64,000 nt of DNA from an uncultured Euryhalocaulis sp. (GTDB lineage Bacteria; Pseudomonadota; Alphaproteobacteria; Caulobacterales; Maricaulaceae). A model generated the notes under the pieces. It did not search any database. It was not told the origin of the DNA and was given only the letters and a program-made list of their open reading frames with translations. The stretch is taken from NCBI GenBank assembly GCA_913055605.1, contig CAJXKJ010000005.1:1-64000 (forward strand), written 5' to 3'. Position 1 is the stretch's first letter; each line of letters begins with the position of its first letter. Below, piece after piece: positions 45,045 through 53,599 of the stretch. The position numbers and the translations under genes are program-made.

Positions 45045-45215
45045 CTAGTGAATCCGGCGCAGGGATTCGATCTGATCCTTCAGCGCCAGTTTCTGTCGCT
45101 TGAGCGTTGCGAGTTGAAGATCGTCCGACCCTGGCCGCGACAATTCGGTGCGGATCATCTCGTCCAGCGCCTCATGTCTGTCTTCCAATGTCCCGAGACG
45201 GTCTTCAATGGCCAT
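45045..45215 (-). CDS. YdcH family (DUF465) small protein, copy 1
   Basis: The 56-residue protein starts at the ATG at 45213-45215 (MAIEDRLGTLEDRHEALDEMI). It is one long amphipathic hairpin ending QLATLKRQKLALKDQIESLRR, the conserved K-R-x-K-L-x-x-K-D-x-I pattern of YdcH/DUF465 proteins. The family has a coiled-coil hairpin; the function is unknown. A second copy lies 630 bases away on the opposite strand, with a TIGR02444 gene between them. Confidence 0.85.
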   Translation of the reverse strand: MAIEDRLGTLEDRHEALDEMIRTELSRPGSDDLQLATLKRQKLALKDQIESLRRIH

Positions 45216-45324
45216 GGCGGCCCTCCATGAATGACTCTTCCCTCGCACATGACGGCCCCGGAAACCGGCTCCCGCTTTCCGGGATCATGCTCTAGAAGCC
45301 CCCATAGTGAACCACAGGGGCGCA

Positions 45325-45846
45325 ATGCTGTCACATCACAAAGGCGGCGCGGATCGGACCGGATTCCGCGAATTTTCGGAGGCGCTGTGGGCCAGCCCGC
45401 AGCTTCGCGGCGCCTGTCTGGACCTGCAGGATTCGGCCGGAATCGACGTGAATCTGGTGCTGCTGGCGCTGTTTCTGGCCGCGCACGGCCGCGCCGCGGA
45501 CGCCGATGTCGCCGCCCGGGCCGGTGCGGCGTCGCAGGACTGGACCCGTCCGGTGACCGACAATCTGCGCGCTGCGCGCCGCGCCATCAAAGGCCAGGAC
45601 GACGCGCTGTACGAAAAGGCGCTGTCGCTGGAGCTGGAGGCCGAAGCCGTGCTGCAGGACCGGCTGGCGGCGATCGCGGAGGGCGCGCCCGCCGCGCCGG
45701 CCGATACCGGCCTGGCGGCGGCCAATCTGGCGGCGCTGATCGGGGCGGCGGTGGCCAGCGACGCGGCGCGGGCGCTGCTCGCCGCCTGGCGGCGTTTCAC
45801 GGAGGCGGGCGGGCCTGTAGGCTCCGGTCCGGCGCGGGGACTCTGA
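45325..45846 (+). CDS. TIGR02444 family protein
   Basis: The 173-residue reading starts at the ATG at 45325, preceded by AGGGGC at 5 bases; an upstream GTG at 45307 is less well supported. The region GFREFSEALWASPQLRGACLDLQDSAGIDVNLVLLALFLAAHG matches the TIGR02444 family, all-alpha proteins of unknown function that are common in proteobacteria. The C-terminal third is Ala-rich and helical. The next YdcH gene begins directly after its stop codon, so both are probably co-translated. Confidence 0.8.
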   Translation: MLSHHKGGADRTGFREFSEALWASPQLRGACLDLQDSAGIDVNLVLLALFLAAHGRAADADVAARAGAASQDWTRPVTDNLRAARRAIKGQDDALYEKALSLELEAEAVLQDRLAAIAEGAPAAPADTGLAAANLAALIGAAVASDAARALLAAWRRFTEAGGPVGSGPARGL

Positions 45847-46053
45847 ATGGATTCAGATTTCGACGAAGCGGAAGCCCTCCAGACGCTGCAGGCGCTCCGC
45901 GCCGAACACCGCGCGCTGGACAATGAGGTCGCGGCGATCACGGCCCAGGGCGGCGATCAGCTGAAGCTGATGCGGCTGAAGCGTCAGAAACTGGCGCTGA
46001 AAGACCGGATCTCGCGCCTGGAAGACGCGATCCACCCTGACATCATCGCTTAG
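45847..46053 (+). CDS. YdcH family (DUF465) small protein, copy 2
   Basis: The 68-residue product has the DUF465 pattern ALRAEHRALDNEVAAITAQGGDQLKLMRLKRQKLALKDRISRLEDAI, a coiled-coil hairpin. The ATG is the base right after the TGA of the TIGR02444 gene. It is longer and more acidic at the N-terminus than copy 1, so the two are paralogues, not a recent duplication. Function is unknown. Confidence 0.85.
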   Translation: MDSDFDEAEALQTLQALRAEHRALDNEVAAITAQGGDQLKLMRLKRQKLALKDRISRLEDAIHPDIIA

Positions 46054-46062
46054 GAAGCCGCG

Positions 46063-46737
46063 CTAGCGGGCGTTGGCGACGGCGGCGCGCGCCGGCTTGC
46101 CGGCGTACATTTCCGAATCCGCGCGGTCCATCAGGGCCTCGGCGGTTTCGCCCCGCCGGTGGGCGCAGGCGCCCCACGCCGCGCCGACCGAATGGGTCTG
46201 GCCGTCCACCTCGGCGGGCGTGGACTGGATCATGTCGGCCAGCTGGCGCGCCTTGGCCCGCGCCGCCGGCAGGTCGGAGCGCAGCAGGATGACGCCGAAC
46301 TCGTCGCCGCCCAGCCGCCCGACAATGTCGGAATCGCGGACATGGGTGCGCAGCACCTCGGCCACATGCGCCAACACCGCGTCGCCCGCCGCATGGCCAT
46401 GGGAGTCGTTGACCGCCTTGAACCCGTTCAGGTCGAAAAACACCAGCGACAGCGGCTCGTCATAGCGTTCGGCCAGCGACACCGCGCGCGCCAGCTCGCG
46501 GCCGAAGGCGCGGCGGTTAAACAGCGGCAGCAGCGGATCGGCGTCGGCCAGCGCCTCCAGCTCCCGGATCCGGCCGCGCAACCGGTCGGTCTCCCCGCGC
46601 AGGCGGTCGATCTCCGCCAGCATGTCGGTGATGGAGGTCTCGGGGTCGTCGCTGGATGCGGCCAGCGTCAGGCGCGGCCGCGGCGCCGGCTGGTCCGGCG
46701 CCGGCTGCGGGACGGGGCGATCGGGGTCAGACCCCAT
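46063..46737 (-). CDS. GGDEF diguanylate cyclase with short coiled-coil
   Basis: A 224-residue protein. Residues 1-30 are Pro-rich and disordered, and residues 35-68 are a coiled coil (MLAEIDRLRGETDRLRGRIRELEAL) that could dimerise the enzyme. A GGDEF domain follows with LVFFDLNGFKAVNDSHGHAAGDAVLAHVA and the active site VGRLGGDEFGVILL. The core motif is intact (GGDEF), so cyclic-di-GMP synthesis is expected. No RxxD inhibitory site is visible upstream of the motif. There is no sensor or membrane domain in this chain. Confidence 0.9.
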   Translation of the reverse strand: MGSDPDRPVPQPAPDQPAPRPRLTLAASSDDPETSITDMLAEIDRLRGETDRLRGRIRELEALADADPLLPLFNRRAFGRELARAVSLAERYDEPLSLVFFDLNGFKAVNDSHGHAAGDAVLAHVAEVLRTHVRDSDIVGRLGGDEFGVILLRSDLPAARAKARQLADMIQSTPAEVDGQTHSVGAAWGACAHRRGETAEALMDRADSEMYAGKPARAAVANAR

Positions 46738-46966
46738 GCGGTACGTCTCCAGCCGGTTGGCGCTAAGGTTAAGGCTTCCCGAATTTTTTGCCGGTTTCGG
46801 TTAACAAAGGGTCAAGGCCGGGCGCTTGACCTGCCTATCGCGCCCCGTATTCTCGCGCGCTTCCTTCGGAGCCGGGGTCCGGCTCCGGCAACGAAATCGG
46901 GCGGATCGCCCGGCCCGAACGCGCGGACAACCGCGCCGGACCGGCCGCCCCAACCGGACGCGAGTT

Positions 46967-47458
46967 ATGACCGACGCGCCGCTGGTCGCCATCATCATGG
47001 GCTCGACCTCGGACTGGCCGACCCTTTCCAAGGCCGCCGAGGCGCTGGACGCGCTGGGCGTGGCCTATGAGAAAAAGGTCGTGTCCGCCCACCGCACGCC
47101 GGAGCGGCTGTACGAGTTCGCGCGCGAGGCCAAGGGCCGGGGGATCAAGGTGATCATCGCCGGCGCCGGCGGCGCGGCGCATCTGCCCGGCATGGCGGCC
47201 TCCATGACGCCGCTGCCGGTTCTGGGCGTGCCGGTGGAGTCGCGCGCCCTGAAGGGGCTCGATTCCCTGTTGTCCATCGCCCAGATGCCCGCGGGCGTGC
47301 CGGTCGGCACGCTGGCGGTGGGAGCGCCCGGCGCGGCGAACGCCGGCCTCCTGGCCGCCGCGATCCTGGCCCTGTCCGATGAGGCGCTGGCGGCGCGCCT
47401 GGACGAATGGCGCGCGCGGCAGACCGAGTCGGTGCCGCTGGAGCCGGCGGCGGACTGA
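46967..47458 (+). CDS. purE: N5-carboxyaminoimidazole ribonucleotide mutase
   Basis: The class I PurE (163 residues) converts N5-CAIR to CAIR in purine synthesis. Visible are [17 protein letters not shown] (phosphate-binding GSTSDW), [15 protein letters not shown] with the active-site Ser-Ala-His, and the class I signature [30 protein letters not shown]. The start is the ATG at 46967. purK follows four bases after the stop, so the two form the usual purEK operon. Confidence 0.96.
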   Translation: MTDAPLVAIIMGSTSDWPTLSKAAEALDALGVAYEKKVVSAHRTPERLYEFAREAKGRGIKVIIAGAGGAAHLPGMAASMTPLPVLGVPVESRALKGLDSLLSIAQMPAGVPVGTLAVGAPGAANAGLLAAAILALSDEALAARLDEWRARQTESVPLEPAAD

Positions 47459-47462
47459 CGGC

Positions 47463-48560
47463 ATGGCGATGGAGCCGCTCGCTCCCGGCGCGACCATAGG
47501 GATACTGGGCGGCGGCCAGCTGGGCCGCATGCTGGCCTTCGCGGCCGGCGCGCTCGGCTTCGACACCCATATCTATACGCCGGAACAGGACAGCCCCGCG
47601 GCGCGCGCCGCCTCGGCCGTCACCCTCGGCGACTATGACGACGCGGGCGCCGTGGCCGAATTCGCGCGCGCCTGCGACGTTGTCACCTATGAGTTCGAAA
47701 ACGTGCCGGCGGACACGGCGCTTGCGGTGATCGAGGCCGGCGCCCTGCTGCGCCCCGGCGCGCGGGCGCTGGAGGTGGCGCAGGACCGCTTCATCGAAAA
47801 GACCTTCGCTCAGAGCATCGGGGTGGAGGTCGCGCCCTTCCTTCCCGTCGGCGACGCCGAGGAGCTGGCCGAAGCGGCGCGCAGCCTGCCGCGCGCGGGC
47901 AGGGGCGTGCTGAAGACACGGCGCGAGGGCTATGACGGCAAGGGCCAGCGCATGGTGGACAGCGCCGAGGCGCTGGCGGCCGCCTGGGACGAGCTCGGCC
48001 GCAAGGACTGCGTGCTGGAGGCGTTCATCCCGTTCCGGCGCGAGCTGTCGGTGATCGCCGCGCGCGGCGCGGACGGCGCGGTCGCGGCCTTCCCCTTGAA
48101 CGAGAACATCCACCGCGACCACATCCTGCATCTGACCAAGTCGCCGGCCGAGGCGCCGGACGATGTGCGGGCCCGGGCCGAGGCCATCGCGCGGGCGCTG
48201 CTGGACGGGCTGGACTATGTCGGCGTGCTGACCGCCGAGCTGTTCCAGACCGAGGACGGCAAGCTGCTGCTCAATGAGTTCGCGCCGCGCGTCCATAATT
48301 CCGGCCACTGGACGATCGAGGGCGCGGCCGCCAGCCAGTTCGAACAGCATATCCGCGCCGTCGCCGGCTGGCCGCTGGGCGATCCGTCCGCCCTGTTCCG
48401 GTGCGAGATGACCAATCTGATCGGCGAGGACGCGAACGCCTGGCCCATGCTCGCCGCCGAACCCGGCGCGCATCTGCACCTGTACGGCAAGCGCGAGGTC
48501 CGCGCCGGCCGCAAGATGGGCCATGTCACCCGGCTCTACCCGTTCTCGTCCTCGTCATAG
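47463..48560 (+). CDS. purK: N5-carboxyaminoimidazole ribonucleotide synthase
   Basis: The ATP-grasp enzyme (365 residues) carboxylates AIR to N5-CAIR, the substrate of PurE. It has GATIGILGGGQLGRMLAFAA at the start, VTYEFENVPADTA, the ATP-grasp segment VLKTRREGYDGKGQRMV, and ELFQTEDGKLLLNEFAPRVHNSGHWTIEGA. It starts at the ATG at 47463 (product MAMEPLAPGA). Its last 25 bases overlap the stop of the convergent XRE gene at 48536. Confidence 0.95.
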   Translation: MAMEPLAPGATIGILGGGQLGRMLAFAAGALGFDTHIYTPEQDSPAARAASAVTLGDYDDAGAVAEFARACDVVTYEFENVPADTALAVIEAGALLRPGARALEVAQDRFIEKTFAQSIGVEVAPFLPVGDAEELAEAARSLPRAGRGVLKTRREGYDGKGQRMVDSAEALAAAWDELGRKDCVLEAFIPFRRELSVIAARGADGAVAAFPLNENIHRDHILHLTKSPAEAPDDVRARAEAIARALLDGLDYVGVLTAELFQTEDGKLLLNEFAPRVHNSGHWTIEGAAASQFEQHIRAVAGWPLGDPSALFRCEMTNLIGEDANAWPMLAAEPGAHLHLYGKREVRAGRKMGHVTRLYPFSSSS

Positions 48561-48766
48561 AAAAACACCTCCGTCAGCGGCGCGCCGAAGGCCCGCGCGG
48601 TGCGGAACGCCACTTCCAGCGACGGCGAATAGCGGCCCTGCTCCATCGCGATCACGGTCTGGCGGGTGACGCCGACCGTCTCCGCCAGCTCCGCCTGCGT
48701 CATCCCGCCGGCATGGAAGCGGTGCTCCCGGATGCGGTTGGAAATGCGGTTGCGGCCCTTGCCCAT
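48536..48766 (-). CDS. XRE/Cro family regulator of membrane-protein module A
   Basis: The 76-residue HTH protein has MTQAELAETVGVTRQTVIAMEQGRYSPSLEVAFRTARAFGAPLTEVFFY, the small Cro-type helix-turn-helix class (like YgzD/YozG) that is normally encoded next to a small membrane protein. It is 3 bases downstream of such a gene (48770-49189). Two ATGTC-N10-GACAT repeats lie in front of that operon. Autorepression is inferred. Confidence 0.9.
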   Translation of the reverse strand: MGKGRNRISNRIREHRFHAGGMTQAELAETVGVTRQTVIAMEQGRYSPSLEVAFRTARAFGAPLTEVFFYDEDENG

Positions 48767-48769
48767 GAC

Positions 48770-49189
48770 TCAGACGCCGCGCCGGTACAGGACCAGCTGG
48801 GTCGCCAGCTTGGCGACCTCGCTCAGCACCAAAGCGAGCAGCAGCAGGTGCACCACCTGCACCGCCCCCATCTCCCGCAACAGGGCCAGCATGGCCGCCG
48901 TCGCGCCGGCCGCGGCGACATAGCCGCCATTGCGGTCCCCGATCAGGGCGATGGTGCGGTCGCGCTCGTCCTCGGTTGTGTCTTCGCCGGCCATCGTGGT
49001 CAGCACGCTCAGAAGGATCTGCGCGAAGATCAGCAGGACGCACAGCCCGATCACCGTGCCGATCAGCCCCGCATCCACCGCATCGATGGTGGGCAGGTCG
49101 CGCCAGTCGCCCAGCCGCCAGAAATAGCCGCCATAGACGAACGCGATCACGGCCAGCGTCACCGCGGCGCTTTTTTCCCGAAATGTCAT
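48770..49189 (-). CDS. Membrane protein of module A (XRE partner)
   Basis: The 139-residue reading starts at the ATG at 49187-49189 with GGAGGGG upstream (MTFREKSAAVTLAVIAFVYGGYFW). It has four membrane segments: the N-terminal one, then VDAGLIGTVIGLCVLLIFAQILLSVLTTMAG, GYVAAAGATAAMLALL and VVHLLLLALVLSEVAKLA. The pairing of a four-helix protein of this type with a small XRE regulator is common in bacteria; the function is unknown. It is probably co-transcribed with the XRE gene. Confidence 0.78.
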   Translation of the reverse strand: MTFREKSAAVTLAVIAFVYGGYFWRLGDWRDLPTIDAVDAGLIGTVIGLCVLLIFAQILLSVLTTMAGEDTTEDERDRTIALIGDRNGGYVAAAGATAAMLALLREMGAVQVVHLLLLALVLSEVAKLATQLVLYRRGV

Positions 49190-49199
49190 GACCCCTCCA

Positions 49200-49240
49200 A
49201 TGTCATAAAAACTAGACATGATGTCCGTTTTTCACGACAT
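49200..49240. promoter_or_regulatory. Two 20-bp inverted repeats upstream of XRE module A
   Basis: ATGTC-N10-GACAT occurs at 49200-49219 and again at 49221-49240, 21 bases (two helical turns) apart. An extra half-site GACAT is at 49263-49267. TGTCAA at 49249-49254 reads as TTGACA on the minus strand, a good -35 for the module. The first repeat lies just upstream of the module's ribosome-binding site. They are probably the operator of the XRE protein. Confidence 0.75.
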
Positions 49241-49305
49241 GGCGGGCGTGTCAAGTTTTTCGGACATAGTATTCGGCCCGCGGCTTGCATCGGGGAGGCC
49301 AAGTG

Positions 49306-49605
49306 GTGGCCAACACCGAGACAAAGGCTCGAAACATGTCGGAATCCGCGAACGTGCCCGAGGTCCTGGACAATCTGTCCGCCCCGACTCTGGTCGGGAT
49401 GGACATCATGTCCTCCACCCTGCGCAGCCGGACGCTGGTCGTCACGCTGACCCTTCCCGAAGGGCGCGCCGACGGCACCACCACGCACCGCATCAGCGGC
49501 CGCCTGGTCCTGCCCATCGATACCGCCGTGCGCCTGCTGCAGCAGGTCGACGCGCTGGTGAAGAAGGCGCACGCCCAGGGCCAGCTGGCCGAGCCGAAGG
49601 CCTAA
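49306..49605 (+). CDS. Small protein of unknown function
   Basis: The 99-residue reading starts at the GTG at 49306 because GGGGAGG lies seven bases upstream; an ATG at 49336 is an alternative. The sequence is mainly beta-rich (VLDNLSAPTLVGMDIMSSTLRSRTLVVTLTLPEGRADGTTTHRISGRLVLPIDTAVRLLQQVDALV) with a helical, Lys/Ala-rich end. No signal peptide or membrane segment is present. The family is not recognised. It is divergent from XRE module A and convergent with the DUF817 gene. Confidence 0.6.
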   Translation: MANTETKARNMSESANVPEVLDNLSAPTLVGMDIMSSTLRSRTLVVTLTLPEGRADGTTTHRISGRLVLPIDTAVRLLQQVDALVKKAHAQGQLAEPKA

Positions 49606-49608
49606 GGA

Positions 49609-50394
49609 TCAGTCCCGGTCCGGGACAGGTTTTGCGTCCGGCTCCGGCCGGGGGCGGCGGACCAGCGAGACCAGGACGACGCTGATCATCATCAGCAGAT
49701 ACCAGCTGCCCAGCTTGGCCAGCGACACCGGCGTCCATCCCGATTCCTGGCCGGGATAGACCCAGGCGCGCGCGAACGTGCCCAGATTCTCCGCGAACCA
49801 GATGAACAGGGCGACCAGAAGGAAGCCTAGCAGGATCGGCATGGACAGCCGCCGCCGGTCCGGCGTGAAATAGAACCATCCTCGCCCGAACAGCACGAAA
49901 CTGGCCGCGAACAGGACCAGCCGCACGTCCGGCAGCCAGTGATGGGCGAAGAAATTCACATAGATCGCCGCGGCCAGCGCCCAGGTCGTCCATTCCGGCG
50001 GATAATTGCGGAAGCGGATGTCGAAGATCCGCCAGATGCGCGCGATATAGGAACCGACCGCCGCGTACATGAAGCCGCTGAACAGCGGCACGTCCCCGAT
50101 GCGCAGCAGGCTGTCCTCCGGATACAGCCAGGAGCCATGGGCGGTCTTGAACAGCTCCATGACCGTGCCGGCGATGTGGAACAGCAAGATGACCACCGCC
50201 TCGTCCCGGCTCTCCAGCCGGAAGGCCAGCATGCTGGCCTGGATGACGAGCGCGCCAAGGACCAGGAAGTCATAGCGCGCCAGCGGCGCATCGCCGCCGC
50301 GCCAGGCGTCCGGCCACAACAGATGCGTGCCGACCAGCAGGGCCAGCATCAGGCCGCCGAACAGGCAGGCCCAGCCCTGCTTGATCCCGAACAT
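49609..50394 (-). CDS. DUF817 family membrane protein (start probably further upstream)
   Basis: The 261-residue reading from the first ATG is a DUF817 protein with seven or eight helices and the conserved FHIAGTVMELFKTAHGSWLYPE and YVNFFAHHWLPDVR segments. The family's N-terminal motif, however, begins in front of this ATG: the in-frame upstream codons give WRGYAFEFLMFGIKQGWA. No ATG, GTG or TTG occurs in this frame between 50394 and the stop near 50620. Only CTG or ATT codons are available, or there is a base error. The true start is therefore unresolved. Confidence 0.8.
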   Translation of the reverse strand: MFGIKQGWACLFGGLMLALLVGTHLLWPDAWRGGDAPLARYDFLVLGALVIQASMLAFRLESRDEAVVILLFHIAGTVMELFKTAHGSWLYPEDSLLRIGDVPLFSGFMYAAVGSYIARIWRIFDIRFRNYPPEWTTWALAAAIYVNFFAHHWLPDVRLVLFAASFVLFGRGWFYFTPDRRRLSMPILLGFLLVALFIWFAENLGTFARAWVYPGQESGWTPVSLAKLGSWYLLMMISVVLVSLVRRPRPEPDAKPVPDRD

Positions 50395-50606
50395 CAGGAA
50401 TTCGAAGGCGTAGCCGCGCCACCGGCCCCGGTCCGCCCAGGCTTGCAGGTCGGACAGCCAGCGCCGCCCCCAGCGTTCGAGGGGCAGGCGGCGCGGCGCG
50501 CCCGCAGGCGGCGGCGCGGAGGGCAGGGTCAGCCGCTGCCCGGCCGGAATCCGGCGCGGCGCTCCGTCACCGGCGGCGCGCGGTCCGTCCGGCGGCCGCC
50601 GCGGAC

Positions 50607-51305
50607 CTAGGACTTGCGCTCATAGAAATAGAAATCGGCCCAGGAGGTGTGGTCCGGATTGTCGGTGTCTTCCGGATAGGGATTGTCGATCTTGGAGATC
50701 AGCGCCCATTCCGGCCGGTTCTTCTCGATCCAGTCCGAGAAGCAGCGGTGCCGCACATGCACGGCCGGGCCGGGCTTGTCGACATTGCTGCTATAGACCC
50801 CGACGAACCGGTCCGCCGCGGCGAACAGCTTCTGCATATAGTCGTCGAAAATCGCGTCCTCGACGAGGTGGTAGATGACGTCCAGCGACAGGGCCAGGTC
50901 GCATCGCGTGGCGGGGTCCAGATTGGCCAGCGTCACGAACTGCTTCGTCGGATCGTCCGCAAAGCTTTCGGAGCCGATCTTCACAGCCGTCTCGGACACG
51001 TCGACGCCGATATAGCTGGGATAGCGCGCCAGGCCGAGCTGGGCGCCGTCGCCGCTGCCGAATTCGATCACGCTTTTGACGCCGTGCTCCTCCACGAAGC
51101 GGTTCAGCACCTCCGCCTTGAATTCGGCCAGCCGGCCATAGGACCCGGCGCCGGAATTCCCCCCGACCCTGTACCGGTCCTCCCAATACTGGGACGAGCG
51201 TTCGAACTGCAGGCTCTTTTGCGGGAAGAGGCGGCGATAGACGGCCCGCGCCACGCTGTTCACGACGGGGGTGTTGGAAATCACTTTGCGGATGGCGCTA
51301 GCCAT
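50607..51305 (-). CDS. Class I SAM-dependent methyltransferase
   Basis: A 232-residue protein. After a helical N-terminus it has the SAM-binding motif VIEFGSGDGAQLGLARYPSYIGVDVSETAV, a CDLALSLDVIYHLVED post-I region and LFAAADRFVGVYSSNVD. Length and fold fit single-domain Rossmann methyltransferases of the SAM-binding 2 family, often found in glycan or small-molecule modification. No glycan cluster is present and the substrate is unknown. It precedes the DUF817 gene on the same strand. Confidence 0.85.
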   Translation of the reverse strand: MASAIRKVISNTPVVNSVARAVYRRLFPQKSLQFERSSQYWEDRYRVGGNSGAGSYGRLAEFKAEVLNRFVEEHGVKSVIEFGSGDGAQLGLARYPSYIGVDVSETAVKIGSESFADDPTKQFVTLANLDPATRCDLALSLDVIYHLVEDAIFDDYMQKLFAAADRFVGVYSSNVDKPGPAVHVRHRCFSDWIEKNRPEWALISKIDNPYPEDTDNPDHTSWADFYFYERKS

Positions 51306-51450
51306 TGGTCATCGTCCCCGAATTCAAACACCGGAAAAGGCCCTCGCACATGTCCGCAAGGCCTGTTGCAGGTGCGAATTCTGGCAAGAAGTTCCGCCAA
51401 AGGCGAGAGGCGGTTTGTAAATGTTTGCCAACGGCGCGCGCGGGCGCCCC

Positions 51451-51771
51451 TCAGTCGCCCCTTCCATAGGCCATGACCGGGTGCGGGGGCTGGACCTTTT
51501 TCAGCGCCTCCAGCGCGGCCGCGTCCAGCGACCATTCGGCCGTCGCCTCGCTCAGCGCCTCCGCGATGCCGTGGAAATAATGCCGCGCCAGCGGGATCAG
51601 GCTGGCGTCGTCATACTCGCCGGGGTCCAGATGCCAGGCCATCGTGATCATCGGCTCGATGTCCTCGCGCGGATAGAAGGCCAGCACCACGCGTTTGCGC
51701 GGGCCGTGCTTCTCGTCCAGCTCGTTGGTGATCTCGATCAGGCGGACGCGATGCAGCAGGCTGGTGGTCAT
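51451..51771 (-). CDS. Hypothetical protein
   Basis: The 106-residue reading starts at the ATG at 51769-51771 (MTTSLLHRVRLIEITNELDE). It contains RKRVVLAFYPREDIEPMITMAWHLDPGEYDDASLIPLARHYFHGIAEALSEATAEWSLDAAALEAL, mixed alpha/beta with no signal peptide. Family not recognised. The frame is open upstream, but the ATG chosen begins the conserved-looking part. It stands alone between the methyltransferase and the lysyl-tRNA synthetase gene. Confidence 0.6.
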   Translation of the reverse strand: MTTSLLHRVRLIEITNELDEKHGPRKRVVLAFYPREDIEPMITMAWHLDPGEYDDASLIPLARHYFHGIAEALSEATAEWSLDAAALEALKKVQPPHPVMAYGRGD

Positions 51772-51839
51772 CGGACGGGGCTCCTCGGCGGGGCGGAATA
51801 CCTCCCCGGGGCCACCCAATATCGCGTTAAAAAACCCGG

Positions 51840-53468
51840 TTACGCAGGGGTTTCCCGCCCCAGCGCCGTCTCGATCATGTTGGCGGTCTCGCGCACGCCA
51901 TAGATGGCGGCGAAGCCGCCGAAGCGCGGCCCCTGGCTCTGGCCGAACAGCACCTCGTACAGCGCCTTGAACCAGTCGCGCAGGTTTTCGAATGGCTGGG
52001 TCTTTCCGGCGGCGTAGACCTCGTTCTGGATCAGCTCGGGGTCGGTCTCCGCCGGGTCCAGCGCGCGCAGGCGCGCCAGCAAATCCTCCATCGCCGCGCG
52101 CTCCATGTCGGTCGGGGCGCGGCGCATCTGGGTCGGGGCGACGAAGTCGCGGTAATAGGCCAGCGCATTGTCCACCAGCCCGTCCAGGAAGGGATGGGTC
52201 TCCGGCCCGGCGCCCGGCGCATAGCGCTCGATAAAGCCCCAGATCGTCTCCTTGTCCGGCGCGCCGGCGGCCGACACCAGGTTCAGCAGCAGGCCGAAGG
52301 AGACGGGGGAGACCCCGCCCGGCGCCTGGCCGGCGTTTCCGTGCGGCGGCAGGCCGCCATGGATGTGCCAGACCGGGTTCTCGATCCGCTGCGCCGGCTC
52401 CTGCCCCTCATAGGCGGCCAGCTGTTGCAGATATTCGTCCACCGCGCGCGGAATCTGGTCGAAATACAGCCGCTTGGCCGTCTTCGGCTTGCCGAACATG
52501 AAATAGGACAGGCTCTCCTGCGGGCCGTAATCCAGCCATTCCTCGACCGACAGGCCGTTGCCCTTGGACTTGGAGATTTTCTCGCCCTGTTCGTCCAGGA
52601 ACAGCTCGTATGCGAAGCCCTCTGGCGGCTTGCCGCCCAGCACCTTGGCGATGCGGGAGGACACCTGGACCGACGGCGTCAAATCCTTGCCGGCCATTTC
52701 GTAATCGACGCCCAGTGCGGTCCAGCGCAGCGCCCAGTCCGGCTTCCACTGCACCTTCACATTGCCGCCGGTGACCGGGACCTCCACCTTCGATCCGTCC
52801 TCGTCCTCGAACACGATCGTGCCGGCGGCGGCGTTCCGCTCCAGCGTCGGGACCTGCAGGACGTGACCCGTCTTCGGGCTGACCGGCAGGAAGGGCGAAT
52901 AGGTCGCGCGCCGTTCCTCACCGAGGGTCGGCAGCATGATGTCCATCACGTCGTCGAACCGCTCCAGCATGCGCAGCAGCACCTCGTCGAACGCGCCGGA
53001 CGTATATTGCTCGGTCGCCGAATAGAATTCGTATTCGAAGCCGAACGAATCCAGAAAGTCGCGCAGGCGCGCATTGTTGTGGTGGGCGAAGCTCTCATGC
53101 GTGCCGAATGGGTCCGGCACCTTGGTCAGCGGCTTGCCCAGATGCTCGGCCAGCATGTCCTGCTCCGGCAGGTTGGTGGGCACTTTGCGGAACCCGTCCA
53201 TGTCGTCGGAAAAGGCGATCAGGCGCGTGAGCCGCGCCCCGTCGGTCAGCTGTTCGAAGGCGCGCCGCACCATGGTGGTGCGCGCGACCTCCCCGAACGT
53301 GCCGATATGCGGCAGGCCGGACGGGCCATAGCCGGTCTCGAAGATCACCGGCGCCTCGGGGTCGCGCTTCTCCACGCGCTTCAGCACGGCGCGGGCCTGT
53401 TCGAACGGCCAGGCCTTGGCGTTTGCGGCGAGGGCGGAAAGCGTTGCGTCTGCGTCGGTGATCGTCAT
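51840..53468 (-). CDS. lysK: Lysyl-tRNA synthetase, class I
   Basis: The 542-residue enzyme is the class I (Rossmann-fold) form found in archaea, many alphaproteobacteria and some others in place of the usual class II LysS. It has the HIGH-type motif HIGT (residues 54-57, in [10 protein letters not shown]) and the KMSKS-type motif KISKSKGNG. The C-terminal part is the alpha-helix-bundle anticodon-binding region. It charges tRNA-Lys. Its class is itself a clue to an alphaproteobacterial host. Confidence 0.94.
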   Translation of the reverse strand: MTITDADATLSALAANAKAWPFEQARAVLKRVEKRDPEAPVIFETGYGPSGLPHIGTFGEVARTTMVRRAFEQLTDGARLTRLIAFSDDMDGFRKVPTNLPEQDMLAEHLGKPLTKVPDPFGTHESFAHHNNARLRDFLDSFGFEYEFYSATEQYTSGAFDEVLLRMLERFDDVMDIMLPTLGEERRATYSPFLPVSPKTGHVLQVPTLERNAAAGTIVFEDEDGSKVEVPVTGGNVKVQWKPDWALRWTALGVDYEMAGKDLTPSVQVSSRIAKVLGGKPPEGFAYELFLDEQGEKISKSKGNGLSVEEWLDYGPQESLSYFMFGKPKTAKRLYFDQIPRAVDEYLQQLAAYEGQEPAQRIENPVWHIHGGLPPHGNAGQAPGGVSPVSFGLLLNLVSAAGAPDKETIWGFIERYAPGAGPETHPFLDGLVDNALAYYRDFVAPTQMRRAPTDMERAAMEDLLARLRALDPAETDPELIQNEVYAAGKTQPFENLRDWFKALYEVLFGQSQGPRFGGFAAIYGVRETANMIETALGRETPA

Positions 53469-53599
53469 GGCGGCCTTCTAGAGCAGGACGCGGCGGCGCG
53501 GAACCGAAAGCCGCCGCTGACGGCGCCCAGATGCTGCACCTGCGAACAAAACGCGCTAGGCTGGCCCTGTTCTCGCCTGGCGAGGCTCAGGAGGCGCTG

